Positions 24,867 through 33,893 of a DNA stretch of 64,000 bases are shown one piece after another. The notes under the pieces were generated by a model. It had not been told where the DNA came from, did not search any database, and saw only the letters and a list, made by a program, of their open reading frames with translations. The position numbers and the translations under genes are program-made. The stretch is from JBEKYD01 sp052148435 (lineage in GTDB: Bacteria; Acidobacteriota; Terriglobia; Bryobacterales; Bryobacteraceae). Within the stretch, counting starts at the first letter, position 1, and every line of letters begins with the position of its first letter. The stretch is from NCBI GenBank assembly GCA_052148435.1, contig JBKQIF010000041.1, positions 42,386 to 106,385 on the forward strand. The letters are read 5' to 3'.

Positions 24867-26306
24867 TCAGCCAACCCTCGCCGTCTGAAATCCCAGCAGC
24901 CGCCCGAGCTTTTCAATCTTGGACCCGATGTGGCCCACGCCGATGGCGCAATGATGGGCGGGGCCGTGCGCGTTCCAATCGCTGATAAAACGCCGGGCGC
25001 CGATGGGGAAACGGTAGCGGCTGTTGGTGTTGCCGATTTCGAGAATCGGACCGGGCACGGATTCGCCTTCGGCCGTTAGCAGCTTCAACTCTCCGGCCGC
25101 CGTCTCCACTACCGAGAGGAGCGTGACCGGTCCGTGTTTCACCGACATCTCGACCGACAAGCCGCTGCCCACCTTGCCGTGATATACGCCCAGCGGCTTC
25201 ACCTTCACCTTGCCCTCGGCGATGGCTATGTGGCCGGGGCCGTCGTGGCCTAGCAGCACTACATCATCGCGAAAATCGCAGGCGTAGTATTCCGAAAACG
25301 ATCCGCCCGCCCCGAACGCGTCCATGATCTTCATGGCCTGCACGTTCTTGACTTCATACTCTCCCGCGACCGGAACGCCGCGCGCCGTCAAATAGCTGGT
25401 GCCCACAATGATGCTGCCGATGGCATCTTCGTTGGCGGCATTGCCGGTGCCCGAATAGTAATACGCCAACGATCCCAGGGCGTGGCCGGCCACCAGGCGG
25501 TCGAGCGCCACCGAAGTTCGCGCCGAGCGCGCCAGTTCGGCCTCGGAGCAATCCGGCTGCACGTCGAAAACATCCCGAAACAAGGCCACGCGGGCGGCGC
25601 ATTCTTCGGGCGTGACCTGGGCGATGAGCGCGGCCAGTTCGTCCACTTCCACCATCTCGATATGGCCACCGAAGCCGGCGCACTGGCGCGTGAGGTCGGA
25701 GTAGATGTCCAGCATTCCCCCGTAGTAGTGACCCATCAGGCCGAGGCGGTTGTGCTCCATCGCCGAGGCCACGCGGGCGGCGTCCACCCACTCGCCGATT
25801 TCTTTCCACGCGTCGGGGTCGCGCTCCAGCATGCCGGTGACCTCGAAATAGGGAATGCGCGCGCGTTGAAAGACGTTCGCGATCTCCGGCACCGGGCAAG
25901 CCTGGCACCACGCCAGCCACTCCCCGGTCATGCGCCCGCGATCGCCCATGCGGTTGAATGCGGCGTAATCGATGGCCTCGCCGGGCGACAGATTCAGAAT
26001 CACCACCGGAACTTTGGCGCGCCGCACCACCGGTAGAACCGTGGAAGACAGCGCGTAGGTGGCGACGTGCAGAAAGACGACGTCCACGTCGGCGCGCCGG
26101 AACTGATGCCCCGCCTCGGCGGCTGCCTGGGGGTTATCGATCAAGCCGAGATTGACGATCTCCACGCCCGGCCGCTCGAGGCGCCGCGCCACCGCCTGGT
26201 TATAGCCGAGGAGGCGTTCGCGCAGACCCTCGAACTGGGGCCAGTAAACGTCCAGGCCGATGCTGAACAGGCCGAGTCTCACGGTGGGGACGGCTGGCGT
26301 TGTCAC
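24867..26306 (-). CDS. L-fucose/L-arabinose isomerase-like protein
   Basis: 479 aa from GTG 26306, which overlaps the ubiX stop as GTGA. The open frame continues upstream only as a shadow of ubiX. RLGLFSIGLDVYWPQFEGLR, VVFLHVATYALSSTVLPVV, GMLDIYSDLTRQCAGFGGHI, YYSGTGNAANEDAIGSI and AHHCAIGVGHIGSKIEKLG near the end match the fucose/arabinose isomerase superfamily of aldose-ketose isomerases that use a metal. The final His-rich AHHCAIGVGH is the C-terminal metal/substrate region. The exact sugar is unknown. Coupling to a flavin prenyltransferase gene is odd for a sugar isomerase. Confidence 0.82.
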   Translation of the reverse strand: MTTPAVPTVRLGLFSIGLDVYWPQFEGLRERLLGYNQAVARRLERPGVEIVNLGLIDNPQAAAEAGHQFRRADVDVVFLHVATYALSSTVLPVVRRAKVPVVILNLSPGEAIDYAAFNRMGDRGRMTGEWLAWCQACPVPEIANVFQRARIPYFEVTGMLERDPDAWKEIGEWVDAARVASAMEHNRLGLMGHYYGGMLDIYSDLTRQCAGFGGHIEMVEVDELAALIAQVTPEECAARVALFRDVFDVQPDCSEAELARSARTSVALDRLVAGHALGSLAYYYSGTGNAANEDAIGSIIVGTSYLTARGVPVAGEYEVKNVQAMKIMDAFGAGGSFSEYYACDFRDDVVLLGHDGPGHIAIAEGKVKVKPLGVYHGKVGSGLSVEMSVKHGPVTLLSVVETAAGELKLLTAEGESVPGPILEIGNTNSRYRFPIGARRFISDWNAHGPAHHCAIGVGHIGSKIEKLGRLLGFQTARVG

Positions 26307-26908
26307 GATTCGACCCGCTCCCGGCGCGCCCGCATACGGCCATCCCAGCGGGCGCGCAGATCCAGGTGAATGTCGAACTGGTCCAGAATCCGCATGACAA
26401 TATGGTCGATCATCTCTTCGATCGACTGGGGGTGATTGTAGAAGGCCGGCACCGGGGGAATGATGACCACCCCCATCCGCGCCAGCTTGTACAGGTTCTC
26501 CAGGTGGATTTCGCTGAGCGGCGCCTCGCGCGCCACCAGCACCAGTTTGCGCCGTTCTTTCAAAACCACGTCGGCGGCGCGATGCACCAGGTGCTCGCCC
26601 TGGCCGGTGGCGATTGCCGCCACCGTACGCATGCTGCAAGGCGCCACCACCATGCCGCGGGTGAGGAACGAACCGCTCGAAATTGCCGCTCCCTGGTCGT
26701 TGGGCGAATAGTGCCGGCCGGCCAGGCGCTCCACCTGTTCCACCGAGTAGGGCGTTTCATGTAACAGAGTTGCCGCGCCCCACTTGCTGATTACCAGGTG
26801 GGTTTCGACGCCCGAGTTGGCCAGCGCTTCGAGCAGGCGCACGCCAAAAATCGCGCCCGTGGCGCCAGTGATGCCCACAATGAGCCGGGACGAGCCGGGA
26901 GTATCCAT
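26303..26908 (-). CDS. ubiX: flavin prenyltransferase UbiX/Pad1
   Basis: 201 aa from ATG 26908 (MDTPGSSRLIVGITGATGAIFG); sequence upstream of that Met is not coding-like. Family signatures: GITGATGAIFGVRLLEAL (FMN phosphate site), SSGSFLTRGMVVAPCSMRTVAAIATG, RKLVLVAREAPLSEIHLENL, GVVIIPPVPAFYNHP. The enzyme joins dimethylallyl phosphate to FMN to make the prenylated cofactor of UbiD decarboxylases. No ubiD is in the window. It is the first gene of a two-gene unit with the isomerase-like gene. Confidence 0.93.
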   Translation of the reverse strand: MDTPGSSRLIVGITGATGAIFGVRLLEALANSGVETHLVISKWGAATLLHETPYSVEQVERLAGRHYSPNDQGAAISSGSFLTRGMVVAPCSMRTVAAIATGQGEHLVHRAADVVLKERRKLVLVAREAPLSEIHLENLYKLARMGVVIIPPVPAFYNHPQSIEEMIDHIVMRILDQFDIHLDLRARWDGRMRARRERVES

Positions 26909-27134
26909 AGCTATTTCCACGTTACTCCATCGGGAGGTCGCCGGCTCAAAACCGGCGCGGGCCGAGGGAGGAAAATTAGCTGACCCATTTGTTGTGGGGC
27001 AAATTCCCCTCGCGGGACTCCCAGTCACGGAACTTCGAAGAAAATTTCCCTAACCAATCCAACGACTTCCTCGAAAAGCGTCCTTGGAGCCGACAGTCGC
27101 GGGAGTAGCGTGCGGTTGGAGGAAAGATTTTTCG

Positions 27135-27875
27135 ATGAAAAGTCTGGAGCATGTGCTGCGGTGCCTACTGCAGGTGGTGTTGGTAGGGCTCGCGGTGGGC
27201 GCGATCCGGCTGGAGCGGGCGGCGACGGCCACGGTGGAGGCTGCCGGCCAGGAAGTCCGCGGCACACGGGCTGCCCTGGTGGAGGAGTTGCGCGGCGCGC
27301 GGCGCGATCTCGAAGGCGAGGTGACGGCGGCGCGGCGCGATGTTTTGTCCAGGTCCGAACGCGAAGTAGCGGCTTTGCGTGCGGACCTGGTGAGGGAGGC
27401 GCAGGCAGTGCGGACGACCGCCGATGCGCGCATCGGGGACGCGCTGGCACGTGCCGACAGCGCGCTGGGCGTGGCCGAAGCGTTGGACGGCCAGTTGCAG
27501 CCGGTGCTCGCCCATTCAGCGGGGATTGCGGCACAGGTGGAAAACGGGCTGCCGCTGTTTCTCGATTGCGATCACAATCCCGATTGCTTGTTCAACCGGT
27601 ACCAGGGCACGGCCAAAGCGGTGGAACGCGCGGCCGGGGACGTCTCGGCCATGAGCGTGGATTTCCGGCGCGATTGGCCCGGCTATCTCCGCACCTGGAA
27701 CGGCATCGGCAGGAACGTGGAAGAGACCACGGCCAGCATCGACAAGCTGAGCAGGCCGCACTGGTACGACCGGCTGCTCGGCTACGGTTTGAACGCCGCC
27801 GTGATCTATCGAAACCTGAATCCGGTGACAAGCCTGGCCGTGGCCGGAGCGCAGATTGTGGCGGGGCGGCCGTGA
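27135..27875 (+). CDS. membrane-anchored coiled-coil protein of unknown function
   Basis: 246 aa from ATG 27135 (MKSLEHVLRCLLQVVLVGLAV), with AGGAAAG upstream. One N-terminal hydrophobic helix, then an Ala/Arg/Glu-rich coiled coil at about residues 25-110 (VEELRGARRDLEGEVTAARR), then a C-terminal segment with CDHNPDCLFNRYQG, two Cys that might pair. It is first of five genes running to 30.1 kb and overlaps the next by GTGA. I do not recognise the family. The arrangement (anchored coiled coil plus hydrolase) recalls phage accessory or envelope proteins, but this is a guess. Confidence 0.6.
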   Translation: MKSLEHVLRCLLQVVLVGLAVGAIRLERAATATVEAAGQEVRGTRAALVEELRGARRDLEGEVTAARRDVLSRSEREVAALRADLVREAQAVRTTADARIGDALARADSALGVAEALDGQLQPVLAHSAGIAAQVENGLPLFLDCDHNPDCLFNRYQGTAKAVERAAGDVSAMSVDFRRDWPGYLRTWNGIGRNVEETTASIDKLSRPHWYDRLLGYGLNAAVIYRNLNPVTSLAVAGAQIVAGRP

Positions 27876-28474
27876 CGGCGGACACCGGCTTTCGCGGCGG
27901 CGACGTCATTGCATTTGGCGGCACGGGGCTGGTTTCGGGCGCGATCGAATGGCTGACGGGGTCGAAGCTCTCGCATGTGGCAATGGTTCTGGACCCGCTG
28001 CTGAACGTGGATGGGCAGCCGCAGACGGAACTGCAGATCGTCGAATGCACCATTCTCAACGGTCGAAACGGAGTGCAGATCAACGCGCTAACGGCGCGGC
28101 TCGCGATGTGCGGCCCGGGCGACCGGGTGTGGGTGCTGCGAATCTCCGACGCGATTCGACGGTATCTGGATTGGGACCGGCTGTGGGCGTTCGCCATGGC
28201 GCGTGTAAACCGCGACCGCTACAACGTGCTGGAACTGGGGGCGTACGTTGCCCGCTTGATCCCGGTGGTACAGGATCTGCCGCTCTGGTACAGGCCCAAT
28301 TCGCACGAGGAAGTGTGCTCCGAGCTGGTGGCGGAGCTGCTGGCGGCGGGCGGCCTCGCGGGGCTCTCGCCATACGAGACCCGACCGCAGAGCATCGCGG
28401 AACTGAAAATCTACGCTGGTTGTACTCAGATCATCGGTAAGCCGGCAGTCATCAAAAACTTCAACACGAAATAG
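27872..28474 (+). CDS. YiiX-like permuted papain-fold hydrolase (C92/NlpC superfamily)
   Basis: 200 aa, GTG start inside the GTGA overlap with the coiled-coil gene. The order of catalytic residues is permuted relative to NlpC/P60: His35 comes first in SKLSHVAMVL and Cys149 follows in HEEVCSELVAELL. FRGGDVIAFGGTGLVSGAIEW is the N-terminal strand pattern of YiiX/YebB-like enzymes. There is no signal peptide. Such proteins cleave amide or ester bonds in peptides or lipids; the real substrate is unknown. It is the only member of the 27-30 kb cassette with a recognisable catalytic site. Confidence 0.72.
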   Translation: MTADTGFRGGDVIAFGGTGLVSGAIEWLTGSKLSHVAMVLDPLLNVDGQPQTELQIVECTILNGRNGVQINALTARLAMCGPGDRVWVLRISDAIRRYLDWDRLWAFAMARVNRDRYNVLELGAYVARLIPVVQDLPLWYRPNSHEEVCSELVAELLAAGGLAGLSPYETRPQSIAELKIYAGCTQIIGKPAVIKNFNTK

Positions 28475-28483
28475 GGAGAAAGT

Positions 28484-29047
28484 ATGTCAACACAACCGGT
28501 TACGCCGGCGCCAACGCAGAACATTTACGATGAGATCTACGAGTGGGCGATGCAGGCCGTCGCGCTCATTGAAAGCGAGTTCGGGATCACCGTCACTCTT
28601 ACGGTCCAGACGTTGTATCTTTCAGGGATAACGGCCGATCCAAACACCGGTCTTTCCTACATCAACTTCATCACAGCGATCTCACCGAGCTACCCGCAGG
28701 CACCGTACCAAATCGCGAACTGCCTGTATGGCACCTTCGCATGGACGCCGGCCCAGCTCGCCAATTCTATCCTGGGCACCATGGCGCTGATGAGTGGCCA
28801 GCCGTTCCCGCCGCCGAAGGCCGCAAATCCGACCGTGACGCCCGCGCCGACGCCGGTCGTCTCGAATCCGGTTGGCGCGGCCGTGGGCGACGGATACTAT
28901 GACAACGCCGCGCCGACGGTCTACACCGCGGCCGGGCAGACCTATACCGCCGGCGATGGGACCGTCTGTGTCCTGGTCTCGATCAACTCCATTTTTGGGC
29001 CAAACAACTATTGGACCGTCAAAACGGCGGCTCCCGCGGCGGCCTGA
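28484..29047 (+). CDS. protein of unknown function
   Basis: 187 aa, ATG with GGAGAAAG just upstream. The N-terminal half (NIYDEIYEWAMQAVALIESE) is helical and moderately hydrophobic; after a Pro/Thr linker (TVTPAPTPVVS) comes a short beta-rich C-terminal part with YTAAGQTYTAGDGTVCVLV. There is no signal peptide or membrane helix. It lies ten bases after the YiiX-like gene and one base before the next, so it belongs to the cassette. The linker and terminal beta module are reminiscent of phage structural or surface proteins, without firm support. Confidence 0.6.
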   Translation: MSTQPVTPAPTQNIYDEIYEWAMQAVALIESEFGITVTLTVQTLYLSGITADPNTGLSYINFITAISPSYPQAPYQIANCLYGTFAWTPAQLANSILGTMALMSGQPFPPPKAANPTVTPAPTPVVSNPVGAAVGDGYYDNAAPTVYTAAGQTYTAGDGTVCVLVSINSIFGPNNYWTVKTAAPAAA

Positions 29048-29048
29048 C

Positions 29049-29588
29049 ATGCACAAGTGGATACTCCTGGGTGTGGCGCTGGCCACTGGCGTCCACGCCC
29101 AGACGGTCAGCTTCTCCCCACAGGTGAGCCTGGGCAACACGCTCACCCTGTGGGAAGCGGACGTCAGCGGGGCCAAGCAGGACGTCCCGGCGCCGCAAAT
29201 CTGGGCGGTGGCTGCCGCCCACCGGCTGGGGCACATCGAGAATTCGACGGCTACGCAATTGGTGGCCGCGGCCGCCGGTAAGAGCCTGGCGTCGAAGATC
29301 CTGCGCGGCTGCACGGATGCTGCGGTCGGTGCGGCCATCGGAGCTTATATCAAGGGCCAGGCCAATTTCGCTACCAACCAGGCAGCCACGGAAATCGCTG
29401 TGGGCGCGACCACGGTGGCCGGGGTTTGCGGCCTGCTGTTACCCACGCTGCAAAGAGACGCGGTGTCAGCGGCGCCGAACCCTGCCTTAATGGGGACGGC
29501 CATTACGATCGGCGCCAGCGGTTCGGGCTCGGGCCTGTTCTGGGCTCGCGCGTCGGGCGTGGCGCCGTTTACGGACAGTCTGCATTAG
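29049..29588 (+). CDS. secreted protein of unknown function
   Basis: 179 aa from ATG 29049 (MHKWILLGVALATGVHAQTVS), a clear signal peptide with an AxA-like cleavage site. A glycine/alanine-rich hydrophobic section (about residues 90-170: AAVGAAIGAYIKGQANF, VAGVCGLLLPTLQ, GTAITIGASGSGSGLFW) could form membrane hairpins. Two Cys lie in the mature part. The start follows the previous stop by one base. I do not recognise it. Confidence 0.6.
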   Translation: MHKWILLGVALATGVHAQTVSFSPQVSLGNTLTLWEADVSGAKQDVPAPQIWAVAAAHRLGHIENSTATQLVAAAAGKSLASKILRGCTDAAVGAAIGAYIKGQANFATNQAATEIAVGATTVAGVCGLLLPTLQRDAVSAAPNPALMGTAITIGASGSGSGLFWARASGVAPFTDSLH

Positions 29589-29609
29589 AGGTCCGCGAAG
29601 GGGTCGCCG

Positions 29610-30137
29610 GTGAATTGGCAACGAACCAAAATTCCAGTGAGCGAGCATATCGCCAACCGCCTTGAAATGCGCTCGCGCATGAAGCAGCAATGCGCGGAAA
29701 TTCCACTGAGCCCGTACGTCGCCAAACGGCTCATTACCGGGCTGGCGGCTCTCGGCTCTTTCCCTGGCGGGCGTGAGGCGCGCAAGTCGCTGGCGCTGCT
29801 GCTGTGCGATCTGGCGCACTACGAAAGCGAGGCGTGCTGGCTCATCGACCGGATGACGAGCGGCCTGTACGCCAAGTGGCCCGGACCTGGAGAGATGCGC
29901 GCGTGTTTCTGCGCCAGGTTCCGGCCGCGGGATGGTGTGGAGCGCCGTTCGTCGGTGTATCCCGAGGGAATTCCGCCGGAGCGTCAGCCGCCGCCGTCGC
30001 CGGTGGAGCACGCTGTGCGTGTGCGGCTAAGTAGACGCGTGCTGATTCCTCACCGCGGTAGAAACTTGTCGGTAATCGAGGCTATCCGGCCGAGCTCTTT
30101 CGCACGCGTTTCTTTGGGGCTTCCGATTCAGCCATAG
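29610..30137 (+). CDS. protein of unknown function
   Basis: 175 aa, GTG start (MNWQRTKIPVSEHIANRLEM). It is basic and helical in the first 110 residues (ITGLAALGSFPGGREARKSL, LLLCDLAHYESEACWLIDRM), with a Pro-rich tail. Its last 56 bases overlap the end of the ku gene on the other strand, so the true end may be earlier or the frame may be partly chance. It is the last of the five-gene cassette, 21 bases after its neighbour. No family recognised. Confidence 0.4.
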   Translation: MNWQRTKIPVSEHIANRLEMRSRMKQQCAEIPLSPYVAKRLITGLAALGSFPGGREARKSLALLLCDLAHYESEACWLIDRMTSGLYAKWPGPGEMRACFCARFRPRDGVERRSSVYPEGIPPERQPPPSPVEHAVRVRLSRRVLIPHRGRNLSVIEAIRPSSFARVSLGLPIQP

Positions 30138-30939
30138 CTTCGGCGGGTACGCTTTCCATAGCTACCTGCGCCGGCTTGCGCTTCTCGGCCAGGCTTTTCT
30201 TGAGCGCTTCCATGATGTCGATCACGGGCGCGACATGCGCGGCGGGGGTTTCCACCACGCTGCGGCCGGCGATCTTGGCTTCGATCATGATGCGCAGGTT
30301 CTCGCGGTACTCGTCTCGATATTTCCGCGGCTCAAAGTCGGCTTCGAGCGAAGAAATGAGCATCTTCGCCATTTCCAGTTGCTTTTCCTTCACCAGGGTC
30401 GTGTCGGTACGGAATTCCTCTACCTGGCGGATTTCGTCCTGATAGAACATGGTGTGGGAAAGAATGCCCTTGGCCCCCGGGCGAAGCACAATGATGTGCT
30501 CGCGGCTGTGCATGGCAACTTTGGCAACCGCGTAATATTTCGACTCGCGCAGAGCCTGAAACAGGAGCGCGTAGGGCTTCTCGCCGCCTTCGTCGGGCGC
30601 CACGTAGTAGGAACTTTCCAGGTAGACGGGGTCTACCTGTTCGGCCTTGACGAACTCGAGGATCTCCATCACCTTGGCGGTTTTGGGCGCCACCTTCTTG
30701 ATGTCCTCGTCGTCGATTACCACGTAACGGTCTTTCTCGTATTCGTAACCTTTCACGAGTTCGGTGCGCGGTACCGGCTTGTCTTCCGCCTGGCAATAAG
30801 TCACCTGGCGGATGCGCGAATTATCGCTTTTGTGGAGTTGATTGAAGCTGATGGTTTCGCTGCGGGCGGCGCTGAACAGACGGATGGGGAACGATACCAG
30901 CCCGAAAGTCAGTTGACCTTTCCAGACGCTTGCAGACAT
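30082..30939 (-). CDS. ku: non-homologous end-joining protein Ku
   Basis: 285 aa. MSASVWKGQLTFGLVSFPIR and LFSAARSETISFNQLHK are the universal Ku start; YEKDRYVVIDDEDIKKVAPK, SYYVAPDEGGEKPYALLFQALRESK (split by the usual strands) and EFEPRKYRDEYRE-like text near residue 210 continue the beta-barrel and bridge. It forms a homodimer ring that binds broken DNA ends and recruits LigD. The C-terminal basic tail (KRKPAQ..., KKRVRKSSAG) is typical. Divergent from ligD with 65 bases between starts, so the pair probably shares a control region. Confidence 0.96.
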   Translation of the reverse strand: MSASVWKGQLTFGLVSFPIRLFSAARSETISFNQLHKSDNSRIRQVTYCQAEDKPVPRTELVKGYEYEKDRYVVIDDEDIKKVAPKTAKVMEILEFVKAEQVDPVYLESSYYVAPDEGGEKPYALLFQALRESKYYAVAKVAMHSREHIIVLRPGAKGILSHTMFYQDEIRQVEEFRTDTTLVKEKQLEMAKMLISSLEADFEPRKYRDEYRENLRIMIEAKIAGRSVVETPAAHVAPVIDIMEALKKSLAEKRKPAQVAMESVPAEAMAESEAPKKRVRKSSAG

Positions 30940-31004
30940 AACAGCCGATCTCCAAGATACAACATCGGGCTTGCGATTGTAAATGCTAGGATGTAAAGGG
31001 ATTT

Positions 31005-33632
31005 ATGCCGCTCGAAGAGTACGCGGCCAAGCGCCGCTTTGAAAAGACGCCGGAACCGGGGCCGGCGCAAGGGCGGGACGCGCGGTTTCCGCCTCATTAT
31101 TTTTGCGTCCAACGGCACGACGCCACGCGCCTGCATTACGATTTCCGGCTCGAGATCGGTGGCGTGCTCAAGTCGTGGGCCGTACCCAAAGGGCCGACTC
31201 TCGATGCCGACGTGAAGCACCTGGCGGCGCAGGTGGAAGACCATCCCATCGACTACGGCGATTTCGAGGGCACGATTCCCGCCGGCAATTACGGCGCCGG
31301 CAGCGTGATGTTGTGGGACCGCGGAACTTTCGACCTGCTGGGCGACGCTTCCGCCGACGAACAATTGGCCCGAGGCGATTTCAAATTCTACCTGCACGGC
31401 GAAAAGCTGCGCGGCAACTTTGCCCTGGTACGCATGAAAGGGCGCGGCAAAGGCAACGAATGGCTGCTGCTCAAGAAGCGCGATGAGTTCGCCATAGCCG
31501 GGTGGGATCTGGAAGCCCAGGCGCACAGCGCACTCTCCGGCCGTACCCAGGAAGAGATTGCGCAGAACCTGCCGGCGCGCACAAGCAAGCGGCCTACTGC
31601 CGGCGCGGCGGATCGGGTTTGGGAGAGCCGGCCGGCCGGCCGTGCCGGCCCGGCGCGCAAAGCAGCGGCGCCGAAACCGGCTGCCCCAAGAACAAAGTCC
31701 GGCGCCCCCAAGAGACTCAATGTCAGCCGCATTCCAGGCGCGCGTGCGGCGGCCATGCCCGATGTCATCGAGCCTATGACCGCCGTGCTGGCCGACCATC
31801 CGCCCCGCGGCGGCGACTGGCTGCTGGAAGTGAAGTGGGACGGCGTGCGCGCCATCGCCTTCGTCGATCACGAGGAGCTGCGGCTGGTTTCGCGAAACGG
31901 CATCCGCTCCGAGCGCCAATACCCCGAGCTGGCGATAGTCCCTCACCAAATCGCGGCGCGCCAGGCCGTGCTGGATGGCGAGATCGCCGCCTTGGACGAG
32001 AAGGGCGTGGCGCGCTTCCACCTGATCCAACCCCGCATCACCAATGCCGACGAGAGCGCGGTGGCACGCATGGCGCATGCGGCGCCGGTGGTCTATTTCG
32101 TGTTCGACCTGCTCTATCTGGACGGCTACGATCTGCGCGGAGCCGCGCTGGCGGATCGCCGGGCGCTGCTCGAAAAAGTCGTAACGCCCGGCGGCGTGCT
32201 GCGGATCTCCGAGGCGTTTCCGGCCGAGACCGGCGAAGCGCTGCTCGAAGCCGCCCGCGAAAACGGCCTGGAAGGCGTCATGGCCAAGCGCACCGCGAGC
32301 GTCTACGAATCGCGGCGCTCCAGCGACTGGCAGAAAATCAAGCTGGTTCACGAGCAGGAATTCGTCATCGGAGGGTTCACCGCGCCGCAGGGGGCGCGTT
32401 CGCACTTCGGCGCGCTGGTGCTGGGGGTGCACGAAAAGGAGTCGCTCCAATGGGTGGGGAACCTCGGCACCGGTTTCGACCAGCGGACGCTCGACGACCT
32501 GGCGGCGCGTTTGAAGCCGCTCGAAACTTCCGTCTGCCCGTTTTCCCCGCGCCCTTCGCCCGATAAAACCATGACGTGGGTGAAACCCGAGCTGGTCTGC
32601 CAGGTTAAGTTCGCCAACTGGACCCCCGACCGCCGTCTCCGTGCGCCGGTTTATCTGGGCTTGAGGCAAGACAAACCGGCCGGCGCGGTGGTGCGCGAGC
32701 TGGTGAAAGACGACGCTAAGGAGGCTACGGTCACGGTTGACGGCCGCACCCTCAAGTTGACCAATCTCCACAAGGTCTACTACCCCGACGAAGGCTACAC
32801 CAAAGGCGACGTGCTCAGTTATTACAGCGATGTCGCCGGGCTGATCCTGCCCCACCTGAAAGACCGCCCGCTGTCGCTCAAACGCTACCCGAACGGCATT
32901 CGCGGCGAGTATTTCTTCCAGAAGCGCGCGGGAGAAAGTTTCGCTCCCTGGCTGCGCACCGAAAGCATTCCCTCCGCGCACAACCAGGCTCCGATTTCGT
33001 ACGTCTTTGCGGAGGACCGCGCCAGCCTGCTCTATCTGGTGAACCTGGGATGCATCGACCACAACCCCTGGTTGAGCCGCTCGCCGCACCTCGATCAGCC
33101 GGATTTTCTGCTGATCGACCTGGACCCGCAAGCGTGCAGTTTCGACAAAATCGTGGAGGCTGCCCTGGTGGTCAAGAGGATTCTCGACCGCATCGGCCTC
33201 ACCGGCTATCCCAAGACGACCGGCGGCGACGGCATGCACATCTACGTGCCCGTCGAGCCGATTTACAGTTTCGAGGAAACGCGCAACTTCGCCGACCTGA
33301 TCGCACGCCTGGCCGCGCACCAGGAGCCGAAGCTGTTTACCGCGCCGCGCACGGTTGCGAAGCGCCAAAACGACCGCGTCTATTTCGACTACCTGCAGAA
33401 CGCGAGTTCGAAGACGATCGCCGCGCCGTATGTGCTGCGCGCCTACCCCGGCGCGCCGGTGGCAACGCCGCTCGAATGGAAAGAGGTCGGCCGCGGTCTC
33501 CATCCACTGCAATTCCACCTGCGCAACGCGCGCCAGCGTTTCGCCGAAAAAGGCGACCTGTTCGCCGGCGTGCTCCAGAAGCCGCAACCGCTGGAAGCAG
33601 CGCTTGCGAAGCTGGAAGAGATCTGGAAGTAA
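31005..33632 (+). CDS. ligD: multifunctional ATP-dependent DNA ligase LigD
   Basis: 875 aa with three domains in the order phosphoesterase - ligase - polymerase. Phosphoesterase (about 1-190): QRHDATRLHYDFRLEIGG, DYGDFEGTIPAGNYGAGSV. Linker about 190-245, Ala/Pro/Lys rich. Ligase (about 250-555): LLEVKWDGVRAIAF with Lys277 as the adenylated lysine, VLDGEIAALDEKG, VYFVFDLLYLDGYDL, EGVMAKRTASVYE. Primase-polymerase (about 570-875): KVYYPDEGYTKGDVLSYY, LSLKRYPNGI, LLIDLDPQ (metal Asp pair), YPKTTGGDGMHIYVPV. Together with Ku it repairs double-strand breaks without a template. Some bacteria have the polymerase domain first; here it is last. Confidence 0.96.
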   Translation: MPLEEYAAKRRFEKTPEPGPAQGRDARFPPHYFCVQRHDATRLHYDFRLEIGGVLKSWAVPKGPTLDADVKHLAAQVEDHPIDYGDFEGTIPAGNYGAGSVMLWDRGTFDLLGDASADEQLARGDFKFYLHGEKLRGNFALVRMKGRGKGNEWLLLKKRDEFAIAGWDLEAQAHSALSGRTQEEIAQNLPARTSKRPTAGAADRVWESRPAGRAGPARKAAAPKPAAPRTKSGAPKRLNVSRIPGARAAAMPDVIEPMTAVLADHPPRGGDWLLEVKWDGVRAIAFVDHEELRLVSRNGIRSERQYPELAIVPHQIAARQAVLDGEIAALDEKGVARFHLIQPRITNADESAVARMAHAAPVVYFVFDLLYLDGYDLRGAALADRRALLEKVVTPGGVLRISEAFPAETGEALLEAARENGLEGVMAKRTASVYESRRSSDWQKIKLVHEQEFVIGGFTAPQGARSHFGALVLGVHEKESLQWVGNLGTGFDQRTLDDLAARLKPLETSVCPFSPRPSPDKTMTWVKPELVCQVKFANWTPDRRLRAPVYLGLRQDKPAGAVVRELVKDDAKEATVTVDGRTLKLTNLHKVYYPDEGYTKGDVLSYYSDVAGLILPHLKDRPLSLKRYPNGIRGEYFFQKRAGESFAPWLRTESIPSAHNQAPISYVFAEDRASLLYLVNLGCIDHNPWLSRSPHLDQPDFLLIDLDPQACSFDKIVEAALVVKRILDRIGLTGYPKTTGGDGMHIYVPVEPIYSFEETRNFADLIARLAAHQEPKLFTAPRTVAKRQNDRVYFDYLQNASSKTIAAPYVLRAYPGAPVATPLEWKEVGRGLHPLQFHLRNARQRFAEKGDLFAGVLQKPQPLEAALAKLEEIWK

Positions 33633-33637
33633 CCGAG

Positions 33638-33885
33638 CCGCGACCAAAGAAGGCGCGAAAGAATAATAGCCACAGATGAACACTGATGGGACTGCTTCTT
33701 TCCGATCGTCTGGCTATGCCGCCTGAGTGCGCGTTTTGACCTGCCGCGCGATCAGCCCGAGGTAGAAGTGGCCCTGCGGCCGATCGCAGGCGAAAACGCC
33801 TACTCCACGGTTGGCGCATCAACGCCTTGCAGACTTGTGGAGTAGGCCTTTGGCCTGCGATTTGATTTCTTCACAGCTCCTGACG
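33638..33885. repeat. palindromic intergenic repeat, family A copy 2 (interrupted)
   Basis: The left end gagccgcgaccaaagaagg and the core tagccacagatgaacactga match the copy at 10.39 kb in the same order, and the right end gatttgatttcttcacag (33862-33879) matches that copy's gatttgattttttcacag. The interior differs and includes a family B element at 33783-33861. The simplest reading is a family A copy whose middle was replaced or invaded. Confidence 0.6.
33783..33861. repeat. MITE-like inverted-repeat element, family B copy 2
   Basis: The arms atcgcaggcgaaaacgccta (33783-33802, extending to ctccac at 33808) and gtggagtaggcctttggcct (33837-33856, extending to gcgat) pair with four mismatches over about 25 bases around a 28-base centre. 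They match the arms of the 15.08 kb element. This copy is shorter, with a different interior. Confidence 0.6.
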
Positions 33886-33893
33886 GTCTCTGA

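Noticed and set aside
27110..27871. Long upstream extension of the YiiX-like gene
   Set aside because: It is a frame-shifted shadow of the coiled-coil gene; the GTG at 27872 is the natural coupled start.
30909..33683. 924-aa minus-strand open frame opposite ligD
   Set aside because: Antisense shadow of a clear LigD; composition is Arg/Ala/Gly rich with no domain.
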